DNA of 64,000 bases from Blautia sp. (GCA_023663685.1 JAMPHB010000001.1:362489-426488), one strand, 5' to 3'; positions 14,302 through 23,609 are shown, counted from the first letter of the stretch. Translations and numbers: made by a program. Notes: generated by a model from the sequence alone, not told the origin.

Positions 14302-16938
14302 ATGGCGAACAAATGGGTCTATATGTTCAGTGAAGGCGACATGTCGATGCGCAATCTTCTCGGCGGCAAGGGCGCAAACCTTGCGGAGATGTCAAGCATT
14401 GGCCTCCCGGTGCCGCAGGGATTTACCATCACTACAGAGGCATGTACTCAGTACTATGAGGACGGCCGTAAGATCAATGACGAGATCATGGCGCAGGCTA
14501 TGGACGGAGTGAAGAAGATGGAGGAGATCAACGGCAAGAAGTTTGGCGATCTCAAGAATCCGCTCCTGGTATCCGTCCGTTCCGGTGCGAGAGCTTCTAT
14601 GCCGGGTATGATGGACACGATCTTGAACCTTGGCCTGAATGATGAGGTAGTGGCTGCGATGATCGCGGGCAACTCTGACCCGAAGTTTGAGAGATTCGTG
14701 TATGATTCTTACAGGAGATTCATTCAGATGTTCTCAGACGTCGTAATGGAAGTCGGCAAGAAGTACTTCGAGCAGCTCATCGACAAGATGAAAGAGGAGA
14801 AGGGCGTTAAGTTTGACGTAGACCTTACGGCGGCAGATTTAAAGGAGCTGGCAGAGCAGTTTAAGGCAGAATACAAGAAGCAGCTTGGCAGTGATTTCCC
14901 GTCTGATCCGGTAGAGCAGCTTAAGCTTGCCATCGAAGCTGTGTTCCGTTCATGGGACAACCCCCGTGCAAATGTATATCGCCGTGATAACGATATTCCG
15001 TATTCATGGGGTACAGCTGTAAACGTTATGCCGATGGTATTCGGTAACTTAAACGAGGAGTCCGGTACGGGCGTTGCATTTACCCGTGATCCTGCAACCG
15101 GAGAGAAGAAGCTCATGGGCGAGTTCTTAAAGAATGCGCAGGGCGAGGACGTGGTTGCCGGTGTTCGTACTCCGATGCCGATTGCACAGATGGAGCAGGA
15201 GTTCCCGGAGGCGTATGCAGAGTTTGTAAAGGTATGTGAGATTCTGGAGAACCATTACCATGATATGCAGGATATGGAGTTTACTGTGGAGAACAAGAAG
15301 CTTTATATGCTGCAGTGCCGCAATGGTAAGAGAACAGCACAGGCGGCGTTAAAGATCGCATGTGATCTCGTAGACGAGGGACATAAGACAGAGGCGGAGG
15401 CAGTTGCCATGATTGACCCGCGTAATCTGGATACGCTGCTTCACCCGCAGTTTGACGCGGCTGCCCTTAAGGCTGCGACTCCGGCAGGCAAGGGTCTTGG
15501 CGCTTCACCCGGAGCAGCCTGCGGTAAGGTTGTATTCACCGCTGAGGATGCCGAGGAGTGGGCTGCAAGAGGCGAGAAGGTCGTACTGGTTCGCCTTGAG
15601 ACCTCTCCCGAGGATATCACCGGTATGAAGGTTGCGCAGGGTATCCTGACAGTTCGCGGCGGTATGACAAGCCACGCTGCCGTGGTTGCCCGCGGTATGG
15701 GAACCTGCTGTGTATCCGGCTGTGGCGATATCGCCATGGACGAGGAGAATAAGAAGTTTACACTGGCTGGCAAGGAGTACCATGAGGGAGATTATATTTC
15801 CATCGACGGTACGACCGGAAATATCTATGACGGCCAGATTGCTACGGTAGATGCCACGATCGCAGGCGAGTTCGGCCGCGTGATGGCATGGGCGGACAAG
15901 TACCGCAGACTGAAGGTGCGCACAAATGCGGATACTCCTGCAGATGCGAAGAAGGCCCGCGAGCTTGGCGCAGAGGGTATTGGTCTCTGCCGTACCGAGC
16001 ATATGTTCTTTGAGGAGGACAGAATTGCTGCATTCCGCGAGATGATCTGTGCGGATACCGTTGAGGAGAGAGAGGCTGCACTGGAGAAGATTCTTCCGTA
16101 TCAGCAGGGCGATTTCAAGGCGCTGTACGAGGCGCTTGAGGGCTGCCCGGTTACAATCCGTTTCCTGGATCCGCCGCTGCATGAGTTCGTTCCGACGGAG
16201 GAGGCTGATATCGAGAAGCTTGCGAAGGCGCAGGGCAAGAGCGTAGAGCAGATTAAGACGATCATTGCCGGCCTGCATGAGTTCAACCCGATGATGGGAC
16301 ACAGAGGCTGCCGTCTGGCTGTCACTTATCCTGAGATCGCTAAGATGCAGACGAAGGCTGTTATCCGTGCGGCTATCGAGGTACAGAAGGCTCACGCTGA
16401 CTGGAATGTGAAGCCGGAGATTATGATTCCGCTGGTAGGCGAGGTTAAGGAGCTTAAGTATGTAAAGCAGATGGTTGTTGAGACGGCGGACGCTGAGATT
16501 GCGGCGGCTGGTGTGAAGCTGGAGTACGAGGTGGGAACCATGATCGAGATTCCGCGTGCGGCACTTACCGCAGACGAGATCGCGAAGGAAGCAGATTTCT
16601 TCTGCTTCGGTACCAACGATCTGACCCAGATGACCTTTGGCTTCTCCCGCGATGACGCAGGGAAGTTCCTCGACGCGTACTACGATGCGAAGATCTTCGA
16701 GAACGATCCGTTTGCAAAGCTTGACCAGACTGGTGTTGGCAAGCTTATGGAGATGGCAATTAAGCTTGGCAAGCCGGTGAACAACAGCCTGCACATCGGT
16801 ATCTGTGGAGAGCACGGCGGAGATCCTTCTTCCGTAGAGTTCTGCCACAAGATCGGTCTGGACTATGTGTCCTGCTCACCGTTCAGAGTGCCGATTGCAA
16901 GACTTGCGGCAGCACAGGCAGCGATTGCAAATAACTAA
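14302..16938 (+). CDS. ppdK: Pyruvate, phosphate dikinase
   Basis: Interconverts pyruvate + ATP + Pi with PEP + AMP + PPi; in anaerobes it often works in glycolysis, making ATP from PPi. The 878-residue protein has three parts: an N-terminal ATP-grasp domain (GGKGANLAEM, then SVRSGARASMPGMMDT), a central phosphohistidine domain with GGMTSHAAVVARG (phosphorylated His458), and a C-terminal PEP/pyruvate barrel with the acid/base Cys835 in GICGEHGGDPSS. Its own promoter and leader lie upstream and an intrinsic terminator follows, so it is monocistronic. Codons are strongly biased to GC-ending and common codons, suggesting high expression. The window also carries the end of a pyrophosphatase gene. 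Confidence 0.98.
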   Translation: MANKWVYMFSEGDMSMRNLLGGKGANLAEMSSIGLPVPQGFTITTEACTQYYEDGRKINDEIMAQAMDGVKKMEEINGKKFGDLKNPLLVSVRSGARASMPGMMDTILNLGLNDEVVAAMIAGNSDPKFERFVYDSYRRFIQMFSDVVMEVGKKYFEQLIDKMKEEKGVKFDVDLTAADLKELAEQFKAEYKKQLGSDFPSDPVEQLKLAIEAVFRSWDNPRANVYRRDNDIPYSWGTAVNVMPMVFGNLNEESGTGVAFTRDPATGEKKLMGEFLKNAQGEDVVAGVRTPMPIAQMEQEFPEAYAEFVKVCEILENHYHDMQDMEFTVENKKLYMLQCRNGKRTAQAALKIACDLVDEGHKTEAEAVAMIDPRNLDTLLHPQFDAAALKAATPAGKGLGASPGAACGKVVFTAEDAEEWAARGEKVVLVRLETSPEDITGMKVAQGILTVRGGMTSHAAVVARGMGTCCVSGCGDIAMDEENKKFTLAGKEYHEGDYISIDGTTGNIYDGQIATVDATIAGEFGRVMAWADKYRRLKVRTNADTPADAKKARELGAEGIGLCRTEHMFFEEDRIAAFREMICADTVEEREAALEKILPYQQGDFKALYEALEGCPVTIRFLDPPLHEFVPTEEADIEKLAKAQGKSVEQIKTIIAGLHEFNPMMGHRGCRLAVTYPEIAKMQTKAVIRAAIEVQKAHADWNVKPEIMIPLVGEVKELKYVKQMVVETADAEIAAAGVKLEYEVGTMIEIPRAALTADEIAKEADFFCFGTNDLTQMTFGFSRDDAGKFLDAYYDAKIFENDPFAKLDQTGVGKLMEMAIKLGKPVNNSLHIGICGEHGGDPSSVEFCHKIGLDYVSCSPFRVPIARLAAAQAAIANN

Positions 16939-16967
16939 TATACAGATACGAATATTTCGTAAAATTC

Positions 16968-17000
16968 AGGATCTTGCAGGATTTTTTCCTGCAAGGTCTT
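16968..17000 (+). terminator. Terminator after ppdK
   Basis: A 14-bp stem (16968-16981 with 16987-17000, two G-T pairs) and a T5 loop are followed by GTTTCTTT. The core arms are CTTGCAGGA and TCCTGCAAG. Confidence 0.75.
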
Positions 17001-17173
17001 GTTTCTTTCCCTCAACTTTCAGTATGGAATTGTGCGGTGTTATCTATAGCCGTTTATGCATTTCACCATTCAAAATTGCATCTTACATTTTTTCTGTTGA
17101 TTTCTTTTCCAGCATGATATATGTTGGATTTATCAGCTAAAACACAAAATGAAAAGAATGGAGAGTTTTTGAA

Positions 17174-18544
17174 ATGGGAGTTATTTTATTTGCGGTATTT
17201 ACGGTTATGGAGATTGCGCTTACAGTGCTCAGCTTCACAAAATACAAAGGCTTTTGGCACAGAAACAGATTATTTTTCTGTGCAGCTGAGTTTGTACTTA
17301 TGCTGCTCGTCATGCTTTTGCCTGTAACAGGATTGAAATGGAGATTTACAGGCTGTCTCGTGATCCTCGGAATACGCCTTGCCATATCCTGCCTCGGATA
17401 TTTTATAAAGCGTGGCAGTACCACAAAAGAAAAAACAAAGGCAAAAGCGATTTTCGGTACTGTTATGAACGTGATTCTTATCACCTTCTCACTTTTTCCC
17501 GCTTTTATTTTCACAGACTATTCAGGACTTAAAACAAGCGGCCAGTACGAAGTAAAGGAAACACAGGCAATACTGATCGACAGCAGCAGACTTGAAACAA
17601 ATGAGAACGACGGTTCTAACCGTGAGATACCTATTCACTTTTACTACCCGAAGAGCGATGCAGAAAATTGTCCTCTGGTATTGTTTGCTCACGGTTCATT
17701 TGGTTATTATCATAGCAATTATTCATTGTATGCAGAACTTGCAAGCAATGGTTATGTGGTCGCAAGCATAGACCACCCTTATTACGCTTTCTTTACCAGG
17801 GACACAGAGGGCAAAACAATTATTGTTGACACAGAGTTTATGCAGACTGCGATTAATATGCAGTATAGTTCTGATTTTACGGAGACTGAGGCTGATTTTA
17901 ACGTTATATGTGAATGGATGTCTATCCGTACAGCGGATGAAAACTTTGTACTTGATACAATAAAAACCGCTAAAGACTTAAGGGAGCTTGATACGGCATG
18001 GTATATGGAATCCGAAGATGCAGAGGAGGAAATTCTGGGAGTACTTGAAATGACTGACACAGAAAAAATCGGACTTATGGGGCATTCGATTGGAGGAGCA
18101 GCAGCGGTACAGCTTGGCAGAGAGCGCGACGACATTACTGCGGTCGTTGACATTGACGGTACAATGCTCGGCGAACAAATAGCATTTCACGACGGAAAGA
18201 TTAGCTACAACCCCGTACCTTACCCGATACCGGTACTTTCACTTGATAATGCAAGTCATTGGGAGTCTTATCTTAATGAAGAAACAGACTATGTAAACAA
18301 ATATTTACTTGACAATGCGATTGATGGCAGAGAAGCTCATTTCGACGGTACGGAGCATATGGATTTCACAGATCTGCCGCTTTTTTCTCCCACATTATCG
18401 AAAATGCTGGGAAAAGGCGGTGTGGATTCGTCTGAATTCATCCCCGAAATAAATCGTATCATTCTTAATTATTTTAATTATTATCTAAAAGGAGAGGGCG
18501 AACCGAATATTGAACCTTGGAATGCACAGACAGCGGAAAATTAG
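17174..18544 (+). CDS. Membrane-anchored alpha/beta hydrolase (PAF-acetylhydrolase-like)
   Basis: A 456-residue protein. Residues 1-115 hold about four hydrophobic helices (roughly 2-21, 33-53, 60-78, 92-113). The rest is an alpha/beta hydrolase with an oxyanion-type FAHGSFGYYHSNY and the nucleophile elbow GHSIGG (Ser305). A later His in HFDGTEHMDF could complete the triad. The arrangement resembles plasma PAF-acetylhydrolase/dienelactone hydrolase-like esterases. The substrate is unknown and the hydrolase domain probably faces outside. The gene and its flanks are more A+T-rich than the neighbours (26 G+C in 17581-17640 versus 40 in 8461-8520), so it was probably acquired. A weak GGAGAG ribosome binding site precedes the ATG. 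Confidence 0.82.
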   Translation: MGVILFAVFTVMEIALTVLSFTKYKGFWHRNRLFFCAAEFVLMLLVMLLPVTGLKWRFTGCLVILGIRLAISCLGYFIKRGSTTKEKTKAKAIFGTVMNVILITFSLFPAFIFTDYSGLKTSGQYEVKETQAILIDSSRLETNENDGSNREIPIHFYYPKSDAENCPLVLFAHGSFGYYHSNYSLYAELASNGYVVASIDHPYYAFFTRDTEGKTIIVDTEFMQTAINMQYSSDFTETEADFNVICEWMSIRTADENFVLDTIKTAKDLRELDTAWYMESEDAEEEILGVLEMTDTEKIGLMGHSIGGAAAVQLGRERDDITAVVDIDGTMLGEQIAFHDGKISYNPVPYPIPVLSLDNASHWESYLNEETDYVNKYLLDNAIDGREAHFDGTEHMDFTDLPLFSPTLSKMLGKGGVDSSEFIPEINRIILNYFNYYLKGEGEPNIEPWNAQTAEN

Positions 18545-18589
18545 TAAAAATATAACAGACCGGTTCTGAAAACTTCAGGTATATTGTAA

Positions 18590-18742
18590 ATGTTTATAAA
18601 TATTTCTCAAATAAAAAAAGATGAAAAGGGTGTGCTTGTGATATTTATACTTGTCCACTTAATCAGTATTATGAATGACTATTTTTCTGCAAAACAGCTT
18701 ACTAAGGAGCTTATGAAGTTTCAGAAAAATATAAAGTTATGA
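18590..18742 (+). CDS. Small hypothetical ORF in A+T-rich island
   Basis: A 50-residue frame, ATG 18590 to TGA 18742, with an N-terminal charged start, one hydrophobic stretch (VLVIFILVHLISI) and a Lys-rich tail. There is no clear ribosome binding site and I do not recognise the product. It may be a decayed remnant of a gene that arrived with the upstream hydrolase. Confidence 0.3.
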   Translation: MFINISQIKKDEKGVLVIFILVHLISIMNDYFSAKQLTKELMKFQKNIKL

Positions 18743-18764
18743 AGGATAGGCGGCATAGCCCATA

Positions 18765-18795
18765 AAAAAGTAACCGCTGGCTGCGGTTACTTTTT
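18765..18795. terminator. Bidirectional terminator between convergent units
   Basis: A perfect 13-bp stem AAAAAGTAACCGC / GCGGTTACTTTTT (18765-18777 with 18783-18795) has a 5-base loop. A tracts on one side and T tracts on the other make it work on both strands, ending both the hydrolase island and the solute-binding-protein gene. Confidence 0.92.
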
Positions 18796-18812
18796 GTGAT
18801 ATTTGGTGTAGT

Positions 18813-20129
18813 TTACTGTCCGCTGGAGGCGAGAGACTCTTCCTGCAGTCTGTCAAATTCAGCCATACATTCCTCCACGGATGCGCCGTTTAGCAGCTCG
18901 CGTACGATCAGGCAGGTGTTGCCCCACTGTTCCACCTTCATGCCCGCGTTGCTGGCAAGCACATAAGTCCCGTCATTTACCAGATCGTTGAGCGGCTGTA
19001 AGGCAGGAATGCATTCCGCCTCCACATTTTTTGAGGGAGATATCACCTTGTTTGTCTCTGCATATACCTGCAGCGCCTCATCGGAGAGCAGCTCCTCGAG
19101 CACAGCCAGCGTGTCATCGAAGTGTTTGGCATCCTTCACCACTGAAAAACCCGTCATGGACATGACAGGCATCTGTCCGCGGTCGCTCGGAAAGCCGATG
19201 ACCTGCATATTAAAATCAGGTTTTCCATAAGCCGTATCGGCATTCGCCGCGCTCCAGTACGCCATGACAATTGGTGTCTTCTGCGCCAGAAAATCCGGGC
19301 CTTCCCCCTCAATCGCTTCATAGGTATAGGCCGTTTTGGCGTCAATGTATCCCAGGTCGATTAACTCCTTTAGATATGTAAAGCCTTCGCGCATGTAATC
19401 GCTGTATTTGCGCTCGCCACTGTTTAGCGCAGCAATCTCCTCCTCGGTATTGCCGCCATTGTAGAGATCCGCATATGCCTGTGCAAAAACAAATGTCTCC
19501 AGCCACCAGCGGTTCGCTCCAATCGGCGTCTCTACGCCGTTCTCCTTAAATACCCTGCAGCACTCCAGAAGCTCCTCCGGCGTATTCGGCAGTGTAAGCC
19601 CATACTGGTCAAACATATCTTTATTGACAAACAAGCCATAGACAACCACTTCCTGCGGGATTCCCACCAGCTTTCCATCCACGGTATTCGCTGTCCTGAC
19701 AACCTCCCGCAGATTTTGCGCGCAGGCAAGGCCGGACAGATCCGCCAGCCGTCCTTCCTCACCCATTTTCTGGAGAACGTCCGGGTTCAGCAGATAGAAA
19801 TCATCCATGCTGTTTTGGATCCGCTCAAGTGCCACGTCATCATAGGATTTTTCCTGATAGTTGTCTGCGGTGTAAGTATTATACTCTACAGTTATGCCCA
19901 GTTTTTCTTCTGCCATAATGACGGTCTTGTCAAACGCCGATCTGGCAGCATTTTCAGTATCCGGTTTTGAGCGTTCCATTGGCACATATAGAGCAATGGT
20001 TTTCTGAGTGCCCTCCTCCTCATGGATAAGGTTCTCCCCCGGTGTGTTTGTTCGTCCGCACGATGTGGTCATAAGAATCATTGCTGCTGCAAGGAGCAGT
20101 GCTGTTAGTTTTTTACAGTTTCTTTTCAT
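18813..20129 (-). CDS. Extracellular solute-binding lipoprotein (family 1, sugar type)
   Basis: A 438-residue substrate-binding protein with a lipoprotein signal (MKRNCKK, hydrophobic core, Cys24 in TTSCG). Features of the family 1 sugar-binding fold include LADLSGLACAQNLREVVRTANT, GKLVGIPQEVVVYGLFVNKDMF and the late MTGFSVVKDAKH segment. No ABC permease or ATPase gene is adjacent. It starts 12 bases after a hybrid sensor kinase on the same strand, so it is more likely a ligand-sensing partner of that kinase, or a scavenger feeding a distant transporter. It is followed by a strong bidirectional terminator. The ligand is unknown; carbohydrate is the family norm. Confidence 0.9.
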   Translation of the reverse strand: MKRNCKKLTALLLAAAMILMTTSCGRTNTPGENLIHEEEGTQKTIALYVPMERSKPDTENAARSAFDKTVIMAEEKLGITVEYNTYTADNYQEKSYDDVALERIQNSMDDFYLLNPDVLQKMGEEGRLADLSGLACAQNLREVVRTANTVDGKLVGIPQEVVVYGLFVNKDMFDQYGLTLPNTPEELLECCRVFKENGVETPIGANRWWLETFVFAQAYADLYNGGNTEEEIAALNSGERKYSDYMREGFTYLKELIDLGYIDAKTAYTYEAIEGEGPDFLAQKTPIVMAYWSAANADTAYGKPDFNMQVIGFPSDRGQMPVMSMTGFSVVKDAKHFDDTLAVLEELLSDEALQVYAETNKVISPSKNVEAECIPALQPLNDLVNDGTYVLASNAGMKVEQWGNTCLIVRELLNGASVEECMAEFDRLQEESLASSGQ

Positions 20130-20141
20130 GTCTTCCTCCTT

Positions 20142-22316
20142 CTATTTTAAATACTGGCTGATGGTTTTATTCAGCAAAGAGATATCAATGGGTTTGGCAA
20201 TATGCGCATTCATGCCTGCATCAAGCGCATCCTTCACGTCCTCTGCAAATGCGTTCGCCGTCATGGCAATTATCGGGATAGATTCTGCGTCCTCCCGCTC
20301 CAGGGAGCGGATTTCGCGTGTTGCCTCGTAGCCGTTCATCACCGGCATCTGGACGTCCATCAGGATTGCGTCATATGTTCCCGGCGGCGCCTGACAGAAA
20401 CGGTCAACCGCCAGCCTGCCGTTTTCTGCAACATCACAGGTGACGTCTTCCATGCGCAGAATCTCACATAGAATCTCCGAATTGATATCATTGTCCTCCA
20501 CGACGAGGAAATGCTTTCCTTTCAGGCGGCCCTCCTCCGTATCGGCATCAGGCGGACTGTCCCCGTCCTCCGTCGCTTCCGTTTCCGGAATGCGGAGCTC
20601 AAGCTCTACAACAAAGCGGCTTCCCGCGCCCATCTCGCTTGTGACTTCTATCGTTCCGCCCATGAGTTCCACAATATTCTTCGTAATTGCCATGCCGAGG
20701 CCTGTTCCCTGCACTTTATTTGTGGTGCTGTTTTCTGCCCTTGTAAACGCATCAAAAATCGTTTCCAGAAATTCCGGCGTCATGCCGTATCCATTATCTT
20801 CGACTTCTATCCGTATATGCTCATACTGGCTGGTGTGCTGCTTAAGACCCGTGATGCACAGCCGGATATCCCCGCCCTCCTGCGTATATTTGACCGCGTT
20901 GGAGAGAAGATTGATCAGGATCTGGTTCAGCCTTGTTTCATCTCCCATCAGACGCTCATGCCCGATTCCGGAAACATTTATGGTAAATTTTTGATTTCTG
21001 GCCGTTGCCGCGGGGCGTATGATCGCATCCACCGAGTTGATCATATCCTGCAGTGCAAACTCCCCAATCGTGAGCACGACTTTTCCGCTCTCAATTTTGG
21101 ATATGTCCAGAACATCATTGATCAGGCTCAGCAGGTGCTGGCCGGAGGCCTTGATTTTTCCTATATAATCTCGCACACGTTCCGGGTTGTCCGCATCCTT
21201 TTCAAGCAGCGTGGCAAAACCTAAGATGGCATTCATCGGCGTGCGGATATCGTGGGACATGTTGGAGAGGAACATGGTCTTGGAGCTGCTCGCAATCTGC
21301 GCCGCCTGCAAAGCTTCTTTTAGCTGCTTATTGTGATACTCTCTTTCAGCCTCCTGCTCCCTTCGGATTTTATTATGCTGCCGTTCAAAAAGGAAATAGA
21401 GTGTAAAGCAGCTGAAAAAAGCGGCCAGCGTGACAAACACAACGATAAAAATATTCTGGTTTACCGCATTTCCTTCCCGCTGTATTGCGTCAACGGGCAC
21501 ATATCCGATCAGGTATGCCGCCCCTTCATTGACAGACCACATGTACACCAGTGACTCCTCATTCAGAATATCGTGGTAGAACATCACGTCTTTTCCAGCC
21601 TTCATATGCGCAGCGACACTGGACTGGGTATCCGGATCGTTAATTTTATTGGCATAGTAAAAATCGTCCAGCGTCATGTGTCCCGCGTCGCGTTCCCCGA
21701 TTCCTTTTGGCTTTAATACAAGCCTTTCACTGGCCGTATCAATCAGGTACAGCTTTGCTTCATCATTATAGAATCTGTCGGGGAGCGCTTCGTCAAAGAT
21801 ATCATAAATGTATTCCGCATAAAGTGTCGCAATCTCTTTTCCATCTTTGATAACCGGACACTTGATCGTGTATGCCCATGTCCCCATACTGTTCACATAG
21901 GATTCTGACAGTGGGAGAGAGGCAATCTCCTTTCCAGCCGAAAAATCCAGCGCATCCGCTGTAAACGCTTCGCCGGTATTGGAAATCCCTTCTTCCTCTC
22001 CGGATAACAGCAGGGACAGCTTTACCATCGCGTCATTCCCACTGTAGGAACGAATCATATCAGCCGGGTCTTCCTCAAATGCAAGCTCCTGCGCAAGCAT
22101 TTTCTGAAAATTCACCTGCTGGTTCAAAAGAGTCTCCATCGTATTGCTGATGAGCTCCAGATTTTCACTTAAATTGCTGATTGCCGACTCGGACATCTCC
22201 ACGGATATCCGTCTTGAGGCTACAAAAACAACAGCCCCTAATACGCAAAAAACAACGATAAAAGGGGCAATCAGCATATACTCTTTATGAATTTTATTTT
22301 TTTTCTTCCTTTCCAT
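20142..22316 (-). CDS. Transmembrane hybrid sensor histidine kinase/response regulator
   Basis: A 724-residue membrane kinase. TM1 is at about residues 14-33, a 250-residue extracellular Cache-like sensor follows, and TM2 is at about 288-310. A coiled linker leads to the HisKA domain with FLSNMSHDIRTPMNA (His355) and the HATPase domain (N box LLSNAVKYT, G1 DNGYGM, G2 GTGLGM). The C-terminal receiver has the acidic pair in VVEDNDIN, phospho-acceptor Asp in AILMDVQMPV, and Lys in HIAKP. There is no output domain, so phosphate must go to a separate Hpt or regulator, which is not in this window. It heads a two-gene unit with the solute-binding protein and has a consensus sigma-A promoter. A CodY-box-like sequence lies inside its early coding region. 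Confidence 0.94.
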   Translation of the reverse strand: MERKKKNKIHKEYMLIAPFIVVFCVLGAVVFVASRRISVEMSESAISNLSENLELISNTMETLLNQQVNFQKMLAQELAFEEDPADMIRSYSGNDAMVKLSLLLSGEEEGISNTGEAFTADALDFSAGKEIASLPLSESYVNSMGTWAYTIKCPVIKDGKEIATLYAEYIYDIFDEALPDRFYNDEAKLYLIDTASERLVLKPKGIGERDAGHMTLDDFYYANKINDPDTQSSVAAHMKAGKDVMFYHDILNEESLVYMWSVNEGAAYLIGYVPVDAIQREGNAVNQNIFIVVFVTLAAFFSCFTLYFLFERQHNKIRREQEAEREYHNKQLKEALQAAQIASSSKTMFLSNMSHDIRTPMNAILGFATLLEKDADNPERVRDYIGKIKASGQHLLSLINDVLDISKIESGKVVLTIGEFALQDMINSVDAIIRPAATARNQKFTINVSGIGHERLMGDETRLNQILINLLSNAVKYTQEGGDIRLCITGLKQHTSQYEHIRIEVEDNGYGMTPEFLETIFDAFTRAENSTTNKVQGTGLGMAITKNIVELMGGTIEVTSEMGAGSRFVVELELRIPETEATEDGDSPPDADTEEGRLKGKHFLVVEDNDINSEILCEILRMEDVTCDVAENGRLAVDRFCQAPPGTYDAILMDVQMPVMNGYEATREIRSLEREDAESIPIIAMTANAFAEDVKDALDAGMNAHIAKPIDISLLNKTISQYLK
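22098..22112. promoter_or_regulatory. CodY-box-like sequence inside the hybrid kinase gene
   Basis: CATTTTCTGAAAATT matches the CodY consensus AATTTTCWGAAAATT at 14 of 15 positions. It lies about 205 bases inside the kinase gene, where it encodes the codons for V-N-F-Q-K-M. Intragenic CodY sites can act as roadblocks, but here chance cannot be excluded. Confidence 0.4.
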
Positions 22317-22364
22317 GACAAGCCCCTGGGTAGTATTTTTATAAATCTGTAATTGTACAGCGCT

Positions 22365-22393
22365 ATTATACTATTATAATTTGAAAATGTCAA
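22365..22393 (-). promoter_or_regulatory. Consensus sigma-A promoter for the kinase/solute-binding-protein unit
   Basis: On the minus strand a perfect TTGACA (complement of 22388-22393) and a perfect TATAAT (complement of 22365-22370) are exactly 17 bases apart. The predicted leader is about 40 bases. Confidence 0.88.
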
Positions 22394-22424
22394 AAATAGT
22401 TATAAAAAAATATGGATTAGGAAG

Positions 22425-22453
22425 TTGATGTGTGGCGTGTTTTGTCATATAAT
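22425..22453 (+). promoter_or_regulatory. Promoter for the glycerol-1-phosphate dehydrogenase-like gene
   Basis: TTGATG (22425-22430) and a perfect TATAAT (22448-22453) are 17 bases apart, 48 bases before the start codon. It probably drives a long co-directional run that reaches the helicase gene. Confidence 0.75.
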
Positions 22454-22501
22454 GTATAGCGGAATGGCAAATCGTACAGATTAAGAGGATAAGGAGAGAC
22501 G

Positions 22502-23560
22502 ATGGGAGTGGATAACCGAATTGCGATACCCGCCATACTTAAGGTGGGACCAAAAGCTATAGAGCAGCTTGGAAGCTGTCTGAAAACAGCCGGATTCCAC
22601 CAGGTGGTCATTTTCTTCGGCAACGGACTGATCGAGCTTTTTGGGGAGAGAGTCATGGAGTCGCTTCGGGAGGAGGAGATTACCGTACTGGAGTATCAGG
22701 AGCTGGATACCGTGGAAATCAATGCTGTCATCGGGCTGGCATTTTCCATGCCGGGCGGCGTGCAGGCCATTGTATCCATTGGCGGAGGAAAAGTCATCGA
22801 TGCGGGTAAATACGCTGCCTTTTTAAAAAATATCCCCTTTATCAGCGTGCCGACCAGCAGCTCGAGCGACGGTTTTTCCAGCGCAAGCGCTTCGCTGCTC
22901 GTGCAGGGCAGGCGAACCTCGGTGCCGGCGAAGCTGGCCTACGGGATCGTGGTGGACACGGAGGTGATCAGGACGGCACCGGAGAAATTTATCTACTCTG
23001 GAATCGGGGATATGATTTCCAAGATTACGGCAGTCTATGACTGGGTTTTTGAGGCACGGCAGGGCTGCGGTGAGCTGAATGATTTCGCGGTGATGATTGC
23101 CAAAAAAGCAGTGAACAGCTTTGTGCGGACGCCCTACATGAGCATCAAAGAAGAGCTCTTTTTAAAGGAGCTTTTAGACTCTCTGGCCATGAGCGGAATC
23201 GCAAACGAGATTGCAGGCAGCAGCGCGCCCACCAGCGGGAGTGAGCATCTGATCTCCCACGCGCTGGATAAGCTCTTAGAGGCGCCGCAGCTTCACGGGA
23301 TTCAGGTGGGAATTGCCACCTACATTATGGCAAAGGTGCAGGATCACCGCTATGAGCGGGTGGATACAGTGCTCACTAAGACGGGATTCTGGGACTATGC
23401 GGCTTCCCTGCAGATGCGAAGGGAAGATTTTCTGGAGGCCATCGACCTTGCACCCTCCATTAAGCCGCACCGTCACACTTATCTGCACGAGGAGAAGTAC
23501 CGGAAGATGGCAAAGGAGCTGGTAAAAAATGACGCGCTTCTTGCCAGAATACTGGTATAG
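22502..23560 (+). CDS. Iron-containing alcohol dehydrogenase family protein, glycerol-1-phosphate dehydrogenase-like (AraM/EgsA type)
   Basis: A 352-residue NAD(P)-dependent dehydroquinate-synthase-fold enzyme. Visible features are the nucleotide-binding SIGGGKVIDAGKYAA, the PTSSSSDGFSS segment typical of glycerol-1-phosphate dehydrogenases, and metal-ligand positions in GIGDMISK (Asp), SGSEHLISHALD (His) and the late HGIQVGI (His). The likely reaction is DHAP reduction to sn-glycerol-1-phosphate, as for Bacillus AraM, but related sugar-phosphate dehydrogenases share these motifs. The ATG at 22502 follows AAGGAGAG. It is followed by the flavoprotein gene after 49 bases. Confidence 0.85.
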   Translation: MGVDNRIAIPAILKVGPKAIEQLGSCLKTAGFHQVVIFFGNGLIELFGERVMESLREEEITVLEYQELDTVEINAVIGLAFSMPGGVQAIVSIGGGKVIDAGKYAAFLKNIPFISVPTSSSSDGFSSASASLLVQGRRTSVPAKLAYGIVVDTEVIRTAPEKFIYSGIGDMISKITAVYDWVFEARQGCGELNDFAVMIAKKAVNSFVRTPYMSIKEELFLKELLDSLAMSGIANEIAGSSAPTSGSEHLISHALDKLLEAPQLHGIQVGIATYIMAKVQDHRYERVDTVLTKTGFWDYAASLQMRREDFLEAIDLAPSIKPHRHTYLHEEKYRKMAKELVKNDALLARILV

Positions 23561-23609
23561 TATGAATTAGAAAAAATCGCAGAAACTATGAGAAAACAAG
23601 GGGGAAATT

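Noticed and set aside
15505..16848. Long open frame antisense to ppdK
   Set aside because: It lies wholly inside ppdK, has Leu/Arg-rich composition typical of reverse-frame shadows, and lacks a ribosome binding site or known domain.
18716..18730. CodY-box-like sequence (13/15)
   Set aside because: It lies at the end of a doubtful ORF in an A+T-rich stretch and just before a terminator, so chance is the simplest reading.
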